Of a stretch of DNA of 38,261 bases, positions 37,034-38,261 are shown one piece after another. How positions within the stretch are numbered: the first letter of the stretch is position 1; each line of letters opens with the position of its first letter. The notes under the pieces are model-generated. The model had not been told where the DNA came from, did no database searches, and saw only the letters and a program-made list of their open reading frames with translations. The translations under genes were made by a program, and so were the position numbers. The stretch is from Flavobacteriales bacterium (GTDB lineage: Bacteria; Bacteroidota; Bacteroidia; Flavobacteriales; Flavobacteriaceae), in assembly GCA_026985675.1 (NCBI GenBank), contig JALSPZ010000158.1, forward strand, positions 1 through 38,261, read 5' to 3'.

Positions 37034-37775
37034 CAGGACAATGATCCGAACCCAAAATATCATCATGAATGATAACGTCTTTTATTTTATCAATTAGTTT
37101 ATTGCTAACCAAAAAATAATCTATACGCCAACCGGCATTCCTTGCACGCGCATTGAAACGATAATTCCAAAATGTATATTGAATTTTATCGGGATATAAA
37201 TATCTGAAAGCATCTGTAAAACCACTTTCCAATAATTCTGTCATAGCGTCAATTTCCAATTGTGTATAGCCTGCTGTCTTGTTATAGTTAGATTTAGGAT
37301 TTTTTAAATCTATGGGCTGATGAGCCACATTAAAATCTCCACATGCAATTACAGGCTTCTGTGCTTCCAAATTCAACAGAAATTCTTTAAAATCTTTATT
37401 CCACTTAGCTCTATAATCCAAACGTTTTAGTTTTTGTCCGGAATTGGGAACATAAACCGATACCAAAAAAAACTTTTCAAATTCAGCAGTTATCATTCTT
37501 CCTTCATTATCATGTTCTTCCATTCCCATACCGTACAAAACGTTTAAAGGTTTTGTTTTGGAAAGCATAGCCGTTCCCGAATAACCTTTTTTTTCTGCTG
37601 AATTGGCAAAAACATAATCAAACTTCAAGTTTTTTAAAAGTTCTTTTACGGTATTTTCATCCGCTTTTGTTTCTTGTAAGCATAATATATCGGGATTTAT
37701 TTGAAATATGTCTCTGATAAAATCTTTTTTTATAATTGCTCTTAAACCATTTATATTCCAAGTAGTTATTTTCAT
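37008..37775 (-). CDS. Exodeoxyribonuclease III / AP endonuclease family
   Basis: MKITTWNINGLRA, ILCLQETKADE, YSGTAMLSKTKP, VACGDFNVAHQPIDLKNP, DAFRYLYPDKIQYTFWNYRFNARARNAGWRIDYFLVS, GSDHCPVSL. Confidence 0.96.
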   Translation of the reverse strand: MKITTWNINGLRAIIKKDFIRDIFQINPDILCLQETKADENTVKELLKNLKFDYVFANSAEKKGYSGTAMLSKTKPLNVLYGMGMEEHDNEGRMITAEFEKFFLVSVYVPNSGQKLKRLDYRAKWNKDFKEFLLNLEAQKPVIACGDFNVAHQPIDLKNPKSNYNKTAGYTQLEIDAMTELLESGFTDAFRYLYPDKIQYTFWNYRFNARARNAGWRIDYFLVSNKLIDKIKDVIIHDDILGSDHCPVSLILEDF

Positions 37776-37854
37776 TTTTTTATCTTTTTATTCCTTTACA
37801 AAAATAAAGAATAATATGATAAAACGCTATTTTTTTTCTAATATAAAAAAATTA

Positions 37855-37871
37855 TGGCACGTGTTTTGAAA
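37855..37871 (+). promoter_or_regulatory. Sigma-54-like -24/-12 promoter
   Basis: TGGCACGTGTTTTGAAA resembles TGGCACG-N4-TTGCW with one deviation (TTGA), 42 nt upstream of the ATG at 37914. Confidence 0.6.
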
Positions 37872-37913
37872 TATAGTTATTAGAACCGCAGTTTAATTTA
37901 AAATTTTGTAGTT

Positions 37914-38261
37914 ATGAAAAAATTAGTTTATTTATTCGTTTTAGGATTTATGTTTAACAACATGTATGCGGTCTCAACATTCAGACCTGCATGGAAATTC
38001 ATGGATGAACCGGTTAAACTCAGTATTAGAGGGGTCGATTTTTTTATTTTTCCTTCCGGAGACTTTGATTTTAATACACACCAAAGAAATAATCCATATT
38101 ATTATAATCCGGGAGCATACGGAGTGCGTATAGAAAAAGACAGGTATGGAAAAATTCGTAGAGTTGGAAATGTTTTTATCAATTATAACAGATATGGACA
38201 AGTTCGCAGAATAGGGAATGTTTTTATTCAATATAATAACGAAGGATTTGTAAGAAAAATA
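37914..38261 (+). CDS. Secreted short-repeat protein, truncated by the window end
   Basis: MKKLVYLFVLGFMFNNMYAVSTFRPAWKFMDEPVKLSIRGVDFFIFPSGDFDFN...RYGKIRRVGNVFINYNRYGQVRRIGNVFIQYNNEGFVRKI. Signal peptide, no stop before the window edge. Confidence 0.8.
   Translation, partial: MKKLVYLFVLGFMFNNMYAVSTFRPAWKFMDEPVKLSIRGVDFFIFPSGDFDFNTHQRNNPYYYNPGAYGVRIEKDRYGKIRRVGNVFINYNRYGQVRRIGNVFIQYNNEGFVRKI
38142..38237 (+). repeat. Two 48-bp (16-aa) tandem units
   Basis: RYGKIRRVGNVFINYN (38142-38189) and RYGQVRRIGNVFIQYN (38190-38237). Confidence 0.85.

Noticed and set aside
37974-38231. Minus-strand 85-aa ORF at the right edge
   Set aside because: Opposite the plus-strand secreted repeat gene, which has a signal peptide, in-frame 48-bp repeats and an upstream promoter-like motif.

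Overview
This AT-rich window looks like a Bacteroidota (Flavobacteriia-like) chromosome, judging by T9SS sorting domains, PorP/SprF, TAnnTTTG-like -7 motifs and few Shine-Dalgarno sequences. It opens inside a giant Asp-rich, thrombospondin-type-3-like Ca-binding adhesin. That gene has ~267-272 aa super-repeats and a gliding-motility/T9SS type B C-terminus, and is followed by a PorP/SprF-like protein and an OmpA/PD40 (PorE-like) protein. Next come an unusual secreted 'GDGxHxGxxN' repeat protein, a membrane protein, an RsmB-like methyltransferase, a T9SS-exported endonuclease I and an acyl-CoA synthetase. A long co-directional, partly overlapping gene run follows: TPR, DUF368, MiaE, DUF2520, KdsC-like, UbiA-family, Mpg, DAGK-like, cytochrome c, ZIP, deacetylase and YjjG-like. 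The rest holds an aminotransferase, ADP-forming acetyl-CoA synthetase, MenB, a sulfide:quinone oxidoreductase with an untracked 57-aa small ORF, Pnp/RpsO, and an uncharacterised gene coupled to a stand-alone LigD-type polymerase/primase. It ends with an ExoIII-like nuclease and a truncated secreted repeat protein behind a sigma-54-like promoter. I saw no rRNA, tRNA, CRISPR array or intact IS. The best candidates for undescribed biology are the adhesin super-repeat, the 98-aa-module repeat protein, the SQR-linked microprotein, the unknown gene with the LigD polymerase, and the 351-bp terminal-inverted-repeat intergenic element. All calls come from reading the sequence; no database search was run.
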